A program made the translations under genes and the position numbers. The notes under the pieces were generated by a model. The model had not been told where the DNA came from. It worked only from the letters and a program-made list of their open reading frames with translations, and made no database searches. Positions 62,601-64,000 of a stretch of 64,000 nucleotides of DNA are shown here, one piece after another; position 1 is the stretch's first letter, and every line of letters starts with the position of its first letter. Origin of the DNA: Hyperoplus lanceolatus (taxonomy: Eukaryota; Chordata; Actinopteri; Uranoscopiformes; Ammodytidae); contig CM049409.1 of assembly GCA_026929865.2 (NCBI GenBank), positions 12,520,952 through 12,584,951 on the forward strand. Direction: 5' to 3'.

Positions 62601-62903
62601 CCACTTGTCTAACAGTAGAAGGTATGGTGTATTTACTGTGAAGCCCTTAGAGGCAAATCAGTACACAGAAAAATACCATTTGGATAGTAGTATAGAATTT
62701 ATATTAACCATTAAGATATTACTTGAAACACCTCATGTTCTCTATGTCACAGGTGGTCTGGCCCTGGCGCTCGTCCAGTTCTTTTATGTGAAGTATTTAG
62801 TACTGTTTGGCCTTCCATCCATGCTGGCGATGTTGGATAAGCTTGTTCCCCCAAAGCTTCCCCGTTGTGTCAGCATCATGTACAGTTTCACAGGGATGTG
62901 GAG
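59635..62903 (+). CDS. hhat: Protein-cysteine N-palmitoyltransferase HHAT, first seven coding exons (partial)
   Basis: Coding exons: 59635-59755, 59844-59908, 60165-60278, 60358-60552, 61421-61633, 61936-62113 and 62753-62903. All have GT-AG borders and consistent phases, giving 345 codons plus 2 nt. The ATG follows an in-frame TGA at 59623. Diagnostic matches to human HHAT: SHLYSFYQLHKFSKEHE, DFEWSFWTEWAK, RGWYKTEEEYYLLLF, FYNGPIITF, LGGLALALVQFFYVKYLVLFG and PRCVSIMYSFTGMWR. DFEWSFW and WYKTE separate it from HHATL. The Cys in PRCVS corresponds to the heme-linked Cys324 of human HHAT. This multi-pass ER enzyme of the MBOAT family palmitoylates the N-terminal Cys of Hedgehog ligands. The catalytic Asp339 and His379 equivalents lie in later exons, outside the window. 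The product is not truncated; the window simply ends. Confidence 0.95.
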
Positions 62904-64000
62904 GTAAGACCATACATACCAACCAACTCCAGTTAACACCACAGACATAAATCCAGAATATATTGGTCTCGCATTATTTCTGAACACTTCCATGACCGGA
63001 AGCTTGTATCCATGGTATCCTTGAGGAAAAGTAAATGTAATGTCAAGTGCCTTAAGTGCTCACTCTGCACCGGGGCAGTGAATTGCCTAATCTTCTGTCA
63101 TCACCGGCAATCAGAACAATAGGTCACCTCTGCACCAGGGACATTATATCATTCTTTCAGACTCAAGCTACATTGGTTTGCTCAGTGGGGGCATTCCTAC
63201 ATTTACAGATCACATCTTTTTCTCTATAAGAAAAATGGGTGACTAGTAGCATTGTAACGAGAGCAAAGTATATCATGAAGCAAAACAAAACCTGGCTACA
63301 TTTTATAATTACCAAATCGATTTGCCAGTTAGAATCTTGTGGGGCCGTTTTAAAGGGATCTTACAAATGACAGTTTATTTCATTATAAAACACCATCCAG
63401 TAGATCAGGCATAATGACTGCTACAATTATTTTTAGCTAATTTAACACAATGGTTACAAAGCAAAAAAAGAGAGACTATGCCGGGTTTATGCTGAAGGGG
63501 TCACACTTGCTCAAGTTAATGAACACATACACTGCAGCGCCTGTTACACTGGGATGAAGCACCTTAATCAGCAATACATTCAAATAGAAGATGGCTAAAA
63601 ACAACAGGTTAGCACTGCCTGGAAAAATATTTCAGGAAATGTAGGTATAGGCTTAGTGGTGCTCTGTTGAACACTATGTGCTAACTGTGTCATTTGTAAT
63701 CACCGTTTAGAGGTGCTGTAGGATGCACACCACTTCTGGAAAAACTGACTTTGAGCTTTTACATTACAAAATATTCTGCATTGTACATTCAAATGCTAAT
63801 AACTACTCCAGTCTGATACAGTCCTGCAATAAGCTCTTTCTTCATGAAGACTAATGTTAAATTTTTGTTCAATCTGTTTTAGGTTTTGATTAAACGTTAT
63901 GTTCATTTTGGAGGATGTCGTTTTTAGTACTGTACAACTGTATTGCAATTTGCAAGCTTGTTATTTGGTCCACACAATTTCAATCAATGAGGGTGGGCTA
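62904..64000 (+). other. hhat: hhat intron 7 (partial)
   Basis: About 1.1 kb after the exon 7 donor GTAAGA. The next expected exon, continuing WRYFD, was looked for and not found. No transposon or RNA gene was recognised. Confidence 0.7.

Overview
This window is vertebrate, almost certainly ray-finned fish, nuclear DNA. The evidence is split genes with GT-AG introns, long dinucleotide microsatellites, many short hAT-like and TTAA-target elements, a Tc1-family transposon, an L2-clade LINE, a tRNA-headed SINE, and the gene order camk2g - arylsulfatase I/J-like - synpo2l - myoz1 - hhat. There is no operon, CRISPR array or prokaryotic feature. Coding sequence is a small part of the 64 kb.

Layout, left to right. 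Positions 1-16.7 kb hold the 5' end of a CaM kinase II gamma gene on the minus strand. Coding exons 1 and 2 lie at 16687-16623 and 15511-15417. Everything to the left appears to be intron 2, which is packed with transposable elements: a three-level nested insertion at 2501-4050, two further hAT-like elements, a 3.6 kb L2 LINE with an open endonuclease/reverse transcriptase frame and a 21-bp target duplication, and two very long TG/AC arrays. Positions 16.7-24.4 kb are intergenic. Positions 24431-27022 (minus) encode a complete three-exon secreted arylsulfatase of the ARSI/ARSJ type. Positions 28958-30561 are a Tc1-like transposon with 281-bp, nearly identical inverted repeats, whose transposase is broken by one stop codon. 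Positions 30.5-38.8 kb are intergenic, with several MITEs and a SINE.

The right half holds two striated-muscle genes in tandem on the plus strand. synpo2l (38829-47323, four coding exons, 1195 aa) encodes a PDZ-containing synaptopodin-2-like actin-binding protein. myoz1 (53947-57537, five coding exons, 311 aa) encodes a Z-disc myozenin. The window ends inside hhat (59635 onward), the Hedgehog acyltransferase, with seven coding exons covering about the first 345 residues. The catalytic Asp/His region lies beyond the window.

How they fit together: Synpo2l and Myoz1 are both Z-disc/actin-cytoskeleton proteins, and CaMKII and calcineurin (the myozenin partner) are the two Ca2+-calmodulin effectors of muscle. 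This is essentially the gene set of human 10q22. The arylsulfatase sits head-to-tail upstream of a CaMKII gene, as ARSI does beside CAMK2A and ARSJ beside CAMK2D in human. It therefore looks like a third ohnolog of that pair, retained in fish and absent beside human CAMK2G. All functional statements are from sequence motifs and remembered family features; no search was run.
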